Shown: one piece after another, positions 1-7,623 of the stretch
How positions within the stretch are numbered: position 1 is the stretch's first letter
Layout of the letters: every line of letters starts with the position of its first letter
From: Pedobacter rhodius
Lineage (GTDB): Bacteria; Bacteroidota; Bacteroidia; Sphingobacteriales; Sphingobacteriaceae
NCBI RefSeq assembly: GCF_027213645.1
Contig: NZ_JAPWGL010000003.1
Coordinates: 558,001 to 622,000, forward strand
Length of the DNA stretch: 64,000 nt
Direction of reading: 5' to 3'
The notes under the pieces: model-generated
What the model was told of the DNA's origin: nothing
Seen by the model: only the letters and a program-made list of their open reading frames with translations
The model's database searches: none
Position numbers and translations under genes: made by a program

Positions 1-290
1 GTAACATATCCGAAAATTAATAAGATTGGCTTATAGGTTACCGCCCATGATTTTGTTTCTTCAAACGCTTCAATATGAGATGTTGCAGCAATTTGATATT
101 TACTTTCAGCACCACCTAAAGCTTCCTGCAGTGTATTTAAACCAACGTGTTTATCCATCGTAATCGTAGCGGAATTCGTGTCTTTTGAAACTTCAACCGA
201 AGTTACTTCAGGTAAAACCAAAAGGCTACTTTTAACTTTATTTTCGCAACCACCGCAAGTCATTCCGGTAAGTTGATAGGTATGTGTCAT
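1..290 (-). CDS. HMA-domain membrane protein, partial (C-terminus off window)
   Basis: The first 96 residues are visible. Residues 1-70 form a heavy-metal-associated (HMA) ferredoxin-like fold with the metal-binding CxxC at 12-15 (GMTCGGC). After a short linker a hydrophobic segment starts near residue 87 (YKPILLIFGYV), so the protein continues into the membrane. In this phylum an HMA domain followed so closely by a membrane segment fits a MauE/DoxX-like metal protein better than a CopA P-type ATPase, but the truncation prevents a decision. A TAnnTTTG box (306-313) lies just upstream. It fits the copper-type genes at 2094-5122. Confidence 0.7.
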   Translation of the reverse strand, partial: MTHTYQLTGMTCGGCENKVKSSLLVLPEVTSVEVSKDTNSATITMDKHVGLNTLQEALGGAESKYQIAATSHIEAFEETKSWAVTYKPILLIFGYV

Positions 291-305
291 AATAAAACGT
301 TTATA

Positions 306-313
306 CAAATTTA
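306..313 (-). promoter_or_regulatory. Bacteroidota -7 promoter box (TAAATTTG) for the HMA gene
   Basis: On the minus strand TAAATTTG matches the TAnnTTTG consensus of the Bacteroidota primary sigma factor, 15 nt before the ATG at 290. The -33 element is not clear. Confidence 0.45.
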
Positions 314-434
314 CCCATCTGGCAGGCGAAAACCGTTACAGAATAATCATAAAATGTTATAGAATTTTATTCCAACTTATTTCTGTTTAGCCTAAACGCT
401 ATGCGTTTTGTGAAACTCTGTATTAAAACCAATA

Positions 435-1259
435 TCAACCCACCAAAACTGAAGTCATCGTTAACGACCCTCCAACCGCTTTGTCATTAAAGAAAGAAAC
501 TTCCTCGCTATCTTTCTTCATTCCTAAAGTATAAATTAGGGGTAAATAATGCTCGGGTGTTGGAATGGCCAGCATCGCATCAGCACCTAGATGACGGTAA
601 TCTATTAAAGGCTTATGGTCGCCATTAGCGATAAGATTTTTGAACTTATCATTCATTTCATTCGCCCAATCATAGCCACCGCCATTAATCATTTCCCAAC
701 TTAACATGCGAAGATTGTGTACCATATTTCCGCTGCCTAAAACCAGAACACCTTTTTTTCGAAGCGCGTAAATTTCTTTGGCAATTTCGTAATGTTGTTC
801 CGGCGATTTGGTGTAGTCAATACTTAACTGAAGAACAGGAATATTGGCATCAGGATACATGTGTTTTACAACTGTCCAGGTGCCATGGTCCAAGCCCCAA
901 TCGTGGTCTAAACCAACATTTGTACTGTGAATCAATTCAGGAATTTCTGCTGCCAGTTTAGCATCGCCGGGCGCCGGATATTGAACATCAAAAAGGGCTT
1001 GCGGAAAGCCGCCGAAATCATGAATGGTTGAGGGGAAATCCATTGCCGTAACAAAAGTTCCGTGGGTATACCAATGTGCCGAAACCACTAATACTGCTTT
1101 AGGAACAGGAATATTTTTTGCCAACCCGGCCCAGCTTTGGCTAAACTCATTGTTTTCAATACCATTCATCGGCGAACCATGGCCAATAAAAATGGTTGGC
1201 ATTAAATCCGTTTGCGGCAAACGTTGAGTAAAACTTCTGAATTGCGATAGTGCTGACAT
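435..1259 (-). CDS. ygiD: 4,5-DOPA-extradiol-dioxygenase family protein (YgiD/LigB type)
   Basis: A 274-residue class III extradiol ring-cleavage dioxygenase. Visible family motifs are GHGSPM (26-31) and SAHW (60-63), which supply metal-ligand histidines, then a DHGTW segment near residue 124, GSGNMVHNL near 176 and a PTPEHYLPL segment near 233. YgiD-type enzymes are zinc-dependent and open catechol rings such as L-DOPA; the physiological substrate here is unknown. No signal peptide, so cytoplasmic. The ATG at 1259 is the only good start; MPTIFIGHG at residue 20 would also work. It stands alone between metal-handling genes, with a palindromic element upstream. Confidence 0.85.
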   Translation of the reverse strand: MSALSQFRSFTQRLPQTDLMPTIFIGHGSPMNGIENNEFSQSWAGLAKNIPVPKAVLVVSAHWYTHGTFVTAMDFPSTIHDFGGFPQALFDVQYPAPGDAKLAAEIPELIHSTNVGLDHDWGLDHGTWTVVKHMYPDANIPVLQLSIDYTKSPEQHYEIAKEIYALRKKGVLVLGSGNMVHNLRMLSWEMINGGGYDWANEMNDKFKNLIANGDHKPLIDYRHLGADAMLAIPTPEHYLPLIYTLGMKKDSEEVSFFNDKAVGGSLTMTSVLVG

Positions 1260-1282
1260 GGCGATAATGACATTGTCATTCT

Positions 1283-1320
1283 GAGCTTGTCGAAGAACCT
1301 ACAGGCATTTCGACAAGCTC
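1283..1320. repeat. 12-bp perfect inverted repeat (dispersed palindrome)
   Basis: Arms gagcttgtcgaa (1283-1294) and ttcgacaagctc (1309-1320) are perfect reverse complements around a 14-nt spacer. It lies between the yceI-like gene end and the dioxygenase start. No T-run follows on either strand, so it looks more like a dispersed intergenic palindrome than a simple terminator. Confidence 0.7.
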
Positions 1321-1341
1321 AATTTGACAGGATTATATTAA

Positions 1342-1914
1342 TTATTTTGCTTGAACGAATTCTAAGTTCAATTTGATGGTAACATCTTTTGCAACACCAG
1401 TACCACTCGGGTCGTATTTAATGTTGTAATCCAAACGGTTAATAGTTGTTGTTGCACCAAAACCAGCTTTAGTATTTCCTTGTTGGTCTTTTGCTGTACC
1501 GCCATAAACAACTGCAAATTTCACATCTTTAGTTACATCGCGGATAGTTAATTTACCGGCTAACTCATAATTATTCCCACTCAACTTTTTGAAAGAAGTA
1601 CTTTCAAATTTCATCGTTGGATAAGTTGCAGCATTGAAAAAATCGTCGGTTTTTAAATGACCATCTCTCATGTCGACACCAGTTGTAATGCTGTTAACGT
1701 CAACTGTAAAATTAATTTTTGCATCAGTTAAATCTGGTTTGGCAGCCATAACTGTACCATCAAATTTTTTAAATGAACCATCAACGAAAGAAATGCCCAT
1801 GTGTTTAACCGAGAAGTTAACAAACGAGTGCATTGGGTCGGTTTTCCATGTTGTTTGTGCGAAAGATGCTACGCTAATGGTTGTAGCTATCACGAATAAG
1901 AATAACTTTTTCAT
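1342..1914 (-). CDS. YceI family periplasmic lipid-binding protein
   Basis: 190 residues with a cleavable signal peptide (residues 1-19, ending ASFAQ). The mature part reads as a YceI beta-barrel: WKTDPMHSFVNFSVKHMGIS at the start, D-rich and KFESTS strands in the middle, and an LTIRDVTKDV segment. YceI proteins form a lipocalin-like barrel that binds polyisoprenoid-type lipids in the periplasm; some are stress induced. A TACTTTTG box lies at 1935-1942, giving a short leader. Transcribed alone. The exact ligand cannot be inferred. Confidence 0.9.
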   Translation of the reverse strand: MKKLFLFVIATTISVASFAQTTWKTDPMHSFVNFSVKHMGISFVDGSFKKFDGTVMAAKPDLTDAKINFTVDVNSITTGVDMRDGHLKTDDFFNAATYPTMKFESTSFKKLSGNNYELAGKLTIRDVTKDVKFAVVYGGTAKDQQGNTKAGFGATTTINRLDYNIKYDPSGTGVAKDVTIKLNLEFVQAK

Positions 1915-1934
1915 AATCTTGTTTTGTTTTTTAA

Positions 1935-1942
1935 CAAAAGTA
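1935..1942 (-). promoter_or_regulatory. -7 promoter box (TACTTTTG) of the YceI gene
   Basis: Minus-strand TACTTTTG matches TAnnTTTG and sits 20 nt upstream of the ATG at 1914. Confidence 0.5.
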
Positions 1943-2093
1943 CGTCAGTACTCAGATTTATGTCTTGATACATGTTAAGAAAATAAGATTTTGCTAAGCC
2001 ACGTTTTTTTAATTGTTTAGCTGGAAAACATTTAATTTATTTCCATTGCGCTAGTGGCTCTGCTGTTCCATCTTCCATTTTACCTCTTCCTAA

Positions 2094-2654
2094 TCAAATC
2101 TCGTCCAATGTTTTGCGTTTATCTGTTGTTTGGACTTTATATGCCGATGGCGTTAAGCCGGTAACTTTTTTAAATTGAGCTGAAAGATGAGCAACGCTAC
2201 TGTAATTAAGCTGGTATGCGATTTCGCTTAGCGTGAGCTCGCCGTAGGTAAGCATTTCTTTTGTCTTTTCAACTTTTTGAGCAATAAAATACTTCTCGAT
2301 GGTTTGATGTTCAATTTCCGTAAAAACAGTGCTTAGCTGAGCATACTCCAGGTTGATCTGCTCGCTTAAATAAAATGATAAGTTGATTTTAAGCGGTTCT
2401 TTTGTGTAATGAACCAGATTGATAATCGCCGTTTTTACCTGTTCAGCAACTTGAGTTTTTTTATCCTCCAACAACTCAAAACCAAAATAATTTAGCTTTT
2501 CAGCGATTTTAAGTTTCTCAGCAGCAGAAATGTTTTCCGTCAGCAGAACTTCACCCAACACTACAGAAACAGGGTTAAAGCCAAGCCTTTCGAGCTCGGC
2601 TTTAACCACCATTTTGCATCGGTTGCATACCATATTTTTGATATGGAGTTTCAT
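2094..2654 (-). CDS. AraC-family regulator with N-terminal HMA-like metal-binding domain
   Basis: 186 residues. Residues 1-60 resemble an HMA domain (MKLHIKNMVCNRCKMVV) with a CxxC at 10-13. Residues about 85-180 are an AraC/XylS double helix-turn-helix, including LSEIAYQLNYSSVAHLSAQFKKVTG and the terminal TPSAYK motif. This suggests a metal-sensing transcription factor in which a Cu/heavy-metal fold replaces the usual AraC sensor. Its ATG overlaps the stop of the DUF3347 gene by one base (TAATG), so it is the distal gene of a metal operon and may regulate it. The metal is not shown by sequence; Cu(I) is the best guess. Confidence 0.82.
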   Translation of the reverse strand: MKLHIKNMVCNRCKMVVKAELERLGFNPVSVVLGEVLLTENISAAEKLKIAEKLNYFGFELLEDKKTQVAEQVKTAIINLVHYTKEPLKINLSFYLSEQINLEYAQLSTVFTEIEHQTIEKYFIAQKVEKTKEMLTYGELTLSEIAYQLNYSSVAHLSAQFKKVTGLTPSAYKVQTTDKRKTLDEI

Positions 2655-3157
2655 TATTTTGATTTTATGGTTTCAGTAACATCGCCGCAATCAAACATCA
2701 TACTTCCATAATATGGGTTTTCAACGTTTTCTTTTTCATTTAACCAGCTTGCTCTCGCCATCGGACAGTGCTGAACATAAACCGTAGCATTATTGAATTT
2801 AATGTTTCTAACTGTTTTAATCATTGCAGAAGAAAGTCCCTCGAATGATTTCCTTTGCGACTTGATGTCTTTTCCGGCAGCTAGTTCTGTTGCTTTCAAC
2901 TTGATGATTTTTGCTTGCTCCATCCATAACATATGTTGTGCAGCAGGTAAATCCTGATGCGGAATGGCATCAACTTTTACCGATAACGCTTTCGCTTTTT
3001 CTGTTGCTATATCTTTTTTATCGGTTGCCAAAGCATTTTTTACGTCAAAGTAAGCCATTAATAATTGATTAAAGGCGGCACCAGTTTTACTTTGTGCGAA
3101 AGTTAATTTTGTGGTTGCAATGGCAATTAAAGCCACCATTATCATGATTTTTTTCAT
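2654..3157 (-). CDS. DUF3347-type secreted metal-binding protein
   Basis: 167 residues with a signal peptide (1-21, ending TFAQ). The body is a helical DUF3347 domain. The conserved C-terminal signature is present: HCPM at 130-133, NPYYGSMM at 147-154 and CGD at 157-159, a His/Cys/Met set typical of copper ligands. The same domain occurs attached to CusB-like adaptors in this phylum. It is probably a periplasmic copper-binding protein. It is translationally coupled to the HMA-AraC regulator downstream. Confidence 0.82.
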   Translation of the reverse strand: MKKIMIMVALIAIATTKLTFAQSKTGAAFNQLLMAYFDVKNALATDKKDIATEKAKALSVKVDAIPHQDLPAAQHMLWMEQAKIIKLKATELAAGKDIKSQRKSFEGLSSAMIKTVRNIKFNNATVYVQHCPMARASWLNEKENVENPYYGSMMFDCGDVTETIKSK

Positions 3158-3236
3158 CGTTTTTTATTTTTTTAATTGTGATAAAGCCTGTGTAATCAAT
3201 AACATGTTGGCTTTCGACGCTTATGCAGCTTTCATT

Positions 3237-4049
3237 TTATTTTAAAGCATTAAAAAAGTTAAATTCTACCCTCAGCAGGTACATGTTTTTAGTGTATCTA
3301 TTTGCAATATTTCCGGTTGCCTGAAAGCGGTAGCCCAAATCAATTCGTGTTCTGCTATTCAAAATTACCTGAACCGCAGGCGCCAAATCTAAATAAGATT
3401 CGCCCGAACCCGGGTCTGTTTTGCCCAACATTTCAAAATATAAATTGAAATTAGGCTCTTTGTAATTCTTATAAACGAAGGGCAAAACCAAATATCCTGA
3501 TGATAAACTATAAGATAGCATATTGTTCGGACCGGGCATTCCAGTTATTTGTTTCTCCGCATCTTTAAAGGCATGCGAATAGCCTAATGTTGCAGATAAG
3601 GCCAGTTTATGCAAAAGCTGTGTGAAAACAAAGCCACCCTGAACACCACTATTATCACCCTCCAAATTAATATCTCTGGTATAAGTTGGCCTTTTGCTTG
3701 TACTGACTCTACCAAAAGCGGCAATCCGGAAATGGCTTTGAGCCTCATCAATCGACACAAAGCGATACTTTGCATATAAACTACCACCCTCAAAACGATA
3801 TCTTCCATCCATATCGGATAAGAAGGCCTGGGCATGCATCATCAGGTTTTTATTAAAAGCAAACATTACTTCGGGGATCGTTCTGCTTACGAAATCAGGG
3901 TTATTGAACATGCCCTCATTTGTTAAACGTACACCGATTGATTTAGTGGGCATATTGCTGGCGGGTTCCGTAAAAACATACAATTCCTGGCCGGATGCAT
4001 TGATACAGGCGCCGATATAAACCAGCACCACGATAAAAATCCTGTTCAT
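3237..4049 (-). CDS. Predicted outer-membrane beta-barrel protein of the metal locus
   Basis: 270 residues with a signal peptide (1-20, ending ASGQ). The mature part alternates hydrophobic and polar residues in strands rich in aromatic residues and ends in LLRVEFNFFNALK, as outer-membrane barrels do. No enzymatic motif is visible. It starts 3 nt after the stop of the secreted HMA protein, so the two are co-transcribed. Related barrels often accompany copper genes in Bacteroidota, but whether it is a channel or a structural protein cannot be read from sequence. Confidence 0.7.
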   Translation of the reverse strand: MNRIFIVVLVYIGACINASGQELYVFTEPASNMPTKSIGVRLTNEGMFNNPDFVSRTIPEVMFAFNKNLMMHAQAFLSDMDGRYRFEGGSLYAKYRFVSIDEAQSHFRIAAFGRVSTSKRPTYTRDINLEGDNSGVQGGFVFTQLLHKLALSATLGYSHAFKDAEKQITGMPGPNNMLSYSLSSGYLVLPFVYKNYKEPNFNLYFEMLGKTDPGSGESYLDLAPAVQVILNSRTRIDLGYRFQATGNIANRYTKNMYLLRVEFNFFNALK

Positions 4050-4052
4050 GTT

Positions 4053-4589
4053 TTAAGAAAGCACTAAGTGATAAACACGGGTTTTCTTTCCATTTACAAC
4101 GGCGGTTCCGTTTGCATAAGCATCAGAATTTACGGTAGTTGCCTGCTTTTTAAATGCGGCGCCTGAGATAAAGTTTTTATCCACTACGGATGCTTTTACT
4201 GTTCCATTTAATGTTTTGTTTTTCGCGTTTACGAAACGATAAACATTACCGTCAACAATTGCCTGACCTTTATCATCAACCTTAACCTGATTAAAATTAA
4301 AATCAGCAGTTAAACCGCCAACAGAAAAGCCGGCGTCCTGAACTTTTTTTCGAATTAAATCGATATTGATGCCAGCGTCTTTTTTAAAGGTTAATACGAA
4401 GATATTTTTATTTAAATCGGGTTTTACCGATTTGATGAAACCCAGGGTTTCTAACGATTTTTGTGTCGCATTTGAACACATAGAACAGGTTAAACCCGTT
4501 ACCTGTAAATTTGCAGTTGATATTTGTTGTGCCGAAACCTGAGCGGCGAAGAATAGCATAATAATGCTGAATAATTTTATTGTTTTCAT
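4053..4589 (-). CDS. Secreted HMA-domain protein (copper-chaperone-like)
   Basis: 178 residues: signal peptide 1-20 (ending QVSAQ), then an HMA domain at about 24-95 with CxxC at 35-38 (TGLTCSMCSNAT) and the usual SVKPDLNKNIFVLTF strand. The C-terminal 80 residues are an unassigned extension rich in Lys, Asn and Val. The signal peptide places it in the periplasm, unlike cytoplasmic CopZ. It is the first gene of the operon running to 2094 (HMA, barrel, DUF3347, HMA-AraC). Confidence 0.8.
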   Translation of the reverse strand: MKTIKLFSIIMLFFAAQVSAQQISTANLQVTGLTCSMCSNATQKSLETLGFIKSVKPDLNKNIFVLTFKKDAGINIDLIRKKVQDAGFSVGGLTADFNFNQVKVDDKGQAIVDGNVYRFVNAKNKTLNGTVKASVVDKNFISGAAFKKQATTVNSDAYANGTAVVNGKKTRVYHLVLS

Positions 4590-4717
4590 GATTTTTTGAA
4601 TTAAAATTTTCGATTACCCGTCATCTTGACTGAGTTTTTCATGGTGGAGAAATCTGTATATCAGCGATTTCTCATTCCATTGCATTTCTTTCGAAATGCC
4701 GGAAATTTAGAATAATC

Positions 4718-5122
4718 CTAATTCCTAAAAATGCAATTGAAAACATGCAAGGCAACCCGAGCGGAAAGCGGGGGCGCTTTATTGGTAATTTTACTGAAGA
4801 AAGCGGGGCTAATGTTTGAAAGAAATTCTAAAACAGGCGGATGTAGAAAAAGCTGAATAGAAAACAGCTTTGGCATTTCAATTTTGGCCGCAGTTTGGTG
4901 ACTATCCTTAACCTTAACCGTTACCTGGGTATTTTTACAACAGCCGTCATCTTTTATTTTTTCAGCAGGAACAGCTGCGCAGAATTTGCAGGAAACTTCA
5001 TTACTGAACAACTTTACATTCTCCAGTTTACCACCACAGAAATGCAAACTTAAAGCCAAACCCATAACACTAACCGCATAAAATACGGCCAAAGAAAGTG
5101 CTATTTTTTGTTTTAACTTCAT
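4718..5122 (-). CDS. HYC_CC_PP family small cysteine-rich protein
   Basis: 134 residues from the chosen ATG at 5122. It has one N-terminal hydrophobic segment or signal (7-26), HFCGG at 27-31, CKFC at 45-48, CC at 61-62 and a Pro-Pro near 117, matching the HYC_CC_PP family of Bacteroidota. A longer reading from 5158 begins inside the promoter region, because TACCTTTG lies at 5128-5135, so 5122 is preferred. The clustered cysteines and the neighbouring HMA genes point to metal binding, but no function is established. Confidence 0.78.
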   Translation of the reverse strand: MKLKQKIALSLAVFYAVSVMGLALSLHFCGGKLENVKLFSNEVSCKFCAAVPAEKIKDDGCCKNTQVTVKVKDSHQTAAKIEMPKLFSIQLFLHPPVLEFLSNISPAFFSKITNKAPPLSARVALHVFNCIFRN

Positions 5123-5127
5123 TAATA

Positions 5128-5135
5128 CAAAGGTA
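5128..5135 (-). promoter_or_regulatory. -7 box (TACCTTTG) almost abutting the HYC_CC_PP start codon
   Basis: Minus-strand TACCTTTG matches TAnnTTTG, with only 5 nt (tatta) before the ATG at 5122. The transcript would be leaderless or nearly so. This also argues against the upstream ATG at 5158. Confidence 0.55.
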
Positions 5136-5217
5136 AGGCAAAAAATATCGAATAACATTATATTATTATTTATTGAATTTCATTTTTTAGCTTAATTTAG
5201 CCTCAAACACCATTCAA

Positions 5218-5925
5218 ATGAAGAAATTATTATTGTTTATCTGTACTTTTTCAATGCTTTCGGCTTTTGCAGCTAAGCCTAAAAATCAATATATCCGGAT
5301 TAAAACAGCATTTGGCGAATGTATCGTGAAACTGTACAACGAAACACCGTTACATCGCGATAACTTTTTAAAACTGACGAAAGAAGGTTATTATAATGGC
5401 ACTTTATTTCACCGGGTGATAAAAGATTTTATGATTCAGGGCGGAGATCCGGATTCGAGAAATGCTAAGCCAGATTCGTTATTGGGAGAGGGTGGCCCGA
5501 AATACACAATTCCTGCAGAATTCAGAGATAGCCTTTTTCATAAAAAAGGGGTATTGGCTGCGGCAAGAGAAGGTGATGTGGTTAATCCTCAAAAGGCATC
5601 AAGCGGAAGCCAGTTTTACCTGGTACAGGGGAAAGTTTTTACCGATGAGCAGCTGAATAGTGTTGAAGAAAAAAGACTGAAGTTTAAAATTCCGGAATGG
5701 CAAAGACAAATTTATAAAACCATCGGCGGAACGCCTCATTTGGACAGGAATTACACGGTTTACGGCGAAATCGTTATGGGTTTAGATATGGTGGATAAAA
5801 TCGCTGCGGTGTTAACCGATAAGAATAATCGCCCGAAACAGGATGTTAGGATGGATATTACCGTTTTGAAAAGGAGGGAAGCAAAGAAGTTGGAAAAGCA
5901 GTTGGCGCAGGGTTTCAGGGCTTGA
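5218..5925 (+). CDS. Secreted cyclophilin-type peptidyl-prolyl cis-trans isomerase
   Basis: 235 residues with a signal peptide (1-18, ending AFAA). The cyclophilin fold is clear: IKTAFGECIVKLYNETPLHRDNFLKL, GTLFHRVIKDFMIQGGDP (the FHRVI..F.IQGGD active-site strand), SSGSQFYLVQG, and GLDMVDKI near the C-terminus. It catalyses proline isomerisation during folding of exported proteins in the periplasm. An insertion after the QFYLVQG strand, about 40 residues and rich in charge, is usual in Bacteroidota members. It is divergent from the HYC_CC_PP gene across a 95-bp gap. Confidence 0.92.
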   Translation: MKKLLLFICTFSMLSAFAAKPKNQYIRIKTAFGECIVKLYNETPLHRDNFLKLTKEGYYNGTLFHRVIKDFMIQGGDPDSRNAKPDSLLGEGGPKYTIPAEFRDSLFHKKGVLAAAREGDVVNPQKASSGSQFYLVQGKVFTDEQLNSVEEKRLKFKIPEWQRQIYKTIGGTPHLDRNYTVYGEIVMGLDMVDKIAAVLTDKNNRPKQDVRMDITVLKRREAKKLEKQLAQGFRA

Positions 5926-5942
5926 AGTGATGTTAGTTTTGT

Positions 5943-5962
5943 CCCACGATTGAAATCGTGGG
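5943..5962. repeat. REP-like palindrome, left copy 1 of a RAYT element
   Basis: cccacgattgaaatcgtggg is a perfect palindrome: 9-bp arms and a 2-nt centre. It pairs with an inverted near-copy at 6019-6038, forming a BIME-like doublet upstream of the transposase gene. Confidence 0.8.
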
Positions 5963-6018
5963 TTATATAATTGGGCGTAAAATAAACCGTATTTTAAGGT
6001 AGGCATTTTGTAATATAG

Positions 6019-6038
6019 CCCACGATTTCAATCGTTGG
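6019..6038. repeat. REP-like palindrome, left copy 2 (inverted)
   Basis: cccacgatttcaatcgttgg differs from the reverse complement of the copy at 5943-5962 by one base. The opposite centre (tc versus ga) shows that the two copies are inverted relative to each other. Confidence 0.8.
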
Positions 6039-6108
6039 AAATAGAATTGGAGGCGATTGTGCTAGAAAAAATGTAAATTTATAATATAATAAAGTTAATC
6101 AATAATTC

Positions 6109-6549
6109 ATGCCTCATTCGTATAATAAAATCTGGATTCATGCGATTTGGGCAACAAAAGACAGAAATCATTTTATCCAATCTCAGATAGAAAGAAAGCT
6201 TTATGATTTTATTTACCATCAATTTGTAGAATTAGGTTGTGTTGTTAGGGCCATAAACGGAATGCCGGACCATATCCATTGCCTGTTTTTGTTAAACCCT
6301 CAAAAATCAATTGTTGAAGTTATCAAGCAAGTGAAGGGAAGTTCATCATATTTTATGAACAATGAAAGTTTGATTAACGAAAAGTTCTCTTGGCAAACAG
6401 GATATGCGGCATATTCTGTAAGCGAATCTGTTTTAGAACGAGTCTATAGATATATAAAAAACCAAAAAGAGCATCATCGAAAGAAATGTTTTCAAAACGA
6501 ATATGAAGATTTCTTAAAATTGTATGGACTTTTGAAAAATGAAAATTAA
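6109..6549 (+). CDS. REP-associated tyrosine transposase (RAYT, Y1/IS200-like)
   Basis: 146 residues, the usual length of an IS200-type Y1 HUH enzyme. The HUH motif is DHIHCLF with His55 and His57. The C-terminal helix carries the candidate nucleophile in RYIKNQKEHH (Tyr115). These enzymes nick single-stranded DNA at REP hairpins. Related palindromes occur on both sides (5943-5962 and 6019-6038; 6550-6569), as expected for RAYTs. The frame is intact, so it may be active. Its stop overlaps the start of the right-hand palindrome region, 28 bp before the xth start. Confidence 0.88.
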   Translation: MPHSYNKIWIHAIWATKDRNHFIQSQIERKLYDFIYHQFVELGCVVRAINGMPDHIHCLFLLNPQKSIVEVIKQVKGSSSYFMNNESLINEKFSWQTGYAAYSVSESVLERVYRYIKNQKEHHRKKCFQNEYEDFLKLYGLLKNEN

Positions 6550-6569
6550 CCCACTAATTTCAATGTGGG
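6550..6569. repeat. Degenerate REP-like palindrome, right end of the RAYT element
   Basis: cccactaatttcaatgtggg aligns with the left copies: CCCAC, a TTTCAAT core, GTGG. It starts directly after the RAYT stop codon and ends 8 bp before the ATG of xth, so the 3' end of the element sits in the xth leader. Confidence 0.65.
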
Positions 6570-6577
6570 AAAGCACT

Positions 6578-7345
6578 ATGAAAATCATCTCCTACAATGT
6601 TAACGGAATTCGTGCGGCAAGCACTAAAAATTTTTTCGGATGGCTACAGGCGACCAACGCCGATATGGTTTGTCTGCAGGAAGTAAAAGCCATGCCCTCG
6701 CAAATCCCTGAAATTATTGCCTTGGTAGCGCAATTAGGTTACCATCATTACTGGTTTCCGGCCGAGAAAAAGGGCTACAGCGGCGTGGCTATTTTAACCA
6801 GAATACAACCAAATCATGTTGAGTATGGTTGCGGCGAAGAATGGATTGATAAAGAGGGCAGAATTTTAAGAGCTGATTTTGATGATTTTTCGTTGATGAG
6901 TTTGTATATGCCTTCAGGTTCGAGCGGTGATGAACGACAGGTAAAAAAATATGAATTCATGCGATTCTTCGATAAGTACATTAGCGAATTGCGCAAAGAA
7001 ATCCCTAACTTAATTGTGAGCGGAGACTATAATATTTGTCATACTTCGATTGATATTCATAACCCAAAATCGAATGCGAATTCTTCAGGGTTTTTGCCTG
7101 AAGAGCGCGAATGGATGCAGTTATTTTTGGATAATGGCTTTATAGATACATTCCGTTATTTTAACAAGGACCCGCATCACTATACCTGGTGGAGCTATCG
7201 TGCAGGTTCGAGGGGTAAGAATTTAGGTTGGCGCATCGATTACCACCTGGCTACAAAATCAATGGAAAGTAGATTGAAAAATGTTAGAATTTTACCTGAT
7301 GCCATTCACTCAGACCATTGCCCGGTGTTGCTGGAGATGGATTAA
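6578..7345 (+). CDS. xth: Exodeoxyribonuclease III (AP endonuclease family 1)
   Basis: 255 residues from the chosen ATG at 6578. The exonuclease III/endonuclease-exonuclease-phosphatase fold is clear from NVNGIRAA (7-14), LQEVKA with the metal-binding Glu, SGDYNICH, WRIDYHLAT and the C-terminal SDHCPVLLE. It cleaves DNA 5' to abasic sites and removes 3' blocking groups in base excision repair. A longer in-frame reading from 6539 would add 13 residues encoded by the RAYT end palindrome, so it is rejected. The leader is therefore partly of mobile-element origin. Confidence 0.93.
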   Translation: MKIISYNVNGIRAASTKNFFGWLQATNADMVCLQEVKAMPSQIPEIIALVAQLGYHHYWFPAEKKGYSGVAILTRIQPNHVEYGCGEEWIDKEGRILRADFDDFSLMSLYMPSGSSGDERQVKKYEFMRFFDKYISELRKEIPNLIVSGDYNICHTSIDIHNPKSNANSSGFLPEEREWMQLFLDNGFIDTFRYFNKDPHHYTWWSYRAGSRGKNLGWRIDYHLATKSMESRLKNVRILPDAIHSDHCPVLLEMD

Positions 7346-7393
7346 TGTATGGATAATGTAAGATGTAAAATGGATAATGGTTTTTAACTTTGT

Positions 7394-7425
7394 CTTGATA
7401 CTCGATACTTTATACTTGTTACTTT
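7394..7425. repeat. Dispersed GATACTT-type degenerate repeat (site A)
   Basis: Iterated 'cttgatact cgatactt tatacttg' text in the xth 3' intergenic space. Related stretches occur at 10622-10703 (reverse orientation), 19471-19500 and 50274-50304. Here and at 19425-19500 it is preceded by a similar A/G-rich segment (ggat...aagatg...aatgg). Confidence 0.55.
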
Positions 7426-7454
7426 ACACTGTAACTAAGCGTAAAAGCATCTAA

Positions 7455-7613
7455 TTACAAATGCTCGGCTTCGTATTTTTCCCCGGCTTTAAGCATCAAC
7501 TCAATTTGCTTTAAGTCATCGGCAGTAAGCTCCTCTTTTTCCTGCAGTTCAAATACGGCAATCATGTTCTCTTCGTATTGTTTTTCGGTTTTGATAACGA
7601 TTTCCTGTGGCAT
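7455..7613 (-). CDS. Small 52-residue protein resembling the N-terminus of HigA antitoxins
   Basis: Reads MPQEIVIKTEKQYEENMIAV, then an acidic helical stretch ending KAGEKYEAEHL. The pattern (I.TE..YE..M, LT..D...IELML, YE..H) is that of the N-terminal helical segment of HigA/HTH antitoxins, but there is no helix-turn-helix and no adjacent toxin. The ATG lies 10 nt after the stop of the 5-FTHF cyclo-ligase gene, so it is probably co-transcribed. It could be a free-standing small regulator or a relic. No function is assigned. Confidence 0.55.
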   Translation of the reverse strand: MPQEIVIKTEKQYEENMIAVFELQEKEELTADDLKQIELMLKAGEKYEAEHL

Positions 7614-7623
7614 GACTAAAAGC

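Noticed and set aside
1024..1227. Plus-strand frames inside the dioxygenase gene, and similar frames throughout
   Set aside because: They are antisense or out-of-frame shadows of well-supported genes.
6539..6577. Longer start for exonuclease III at 6539
   Set aside because: The added 13 codons are the RAYT end palindrome.
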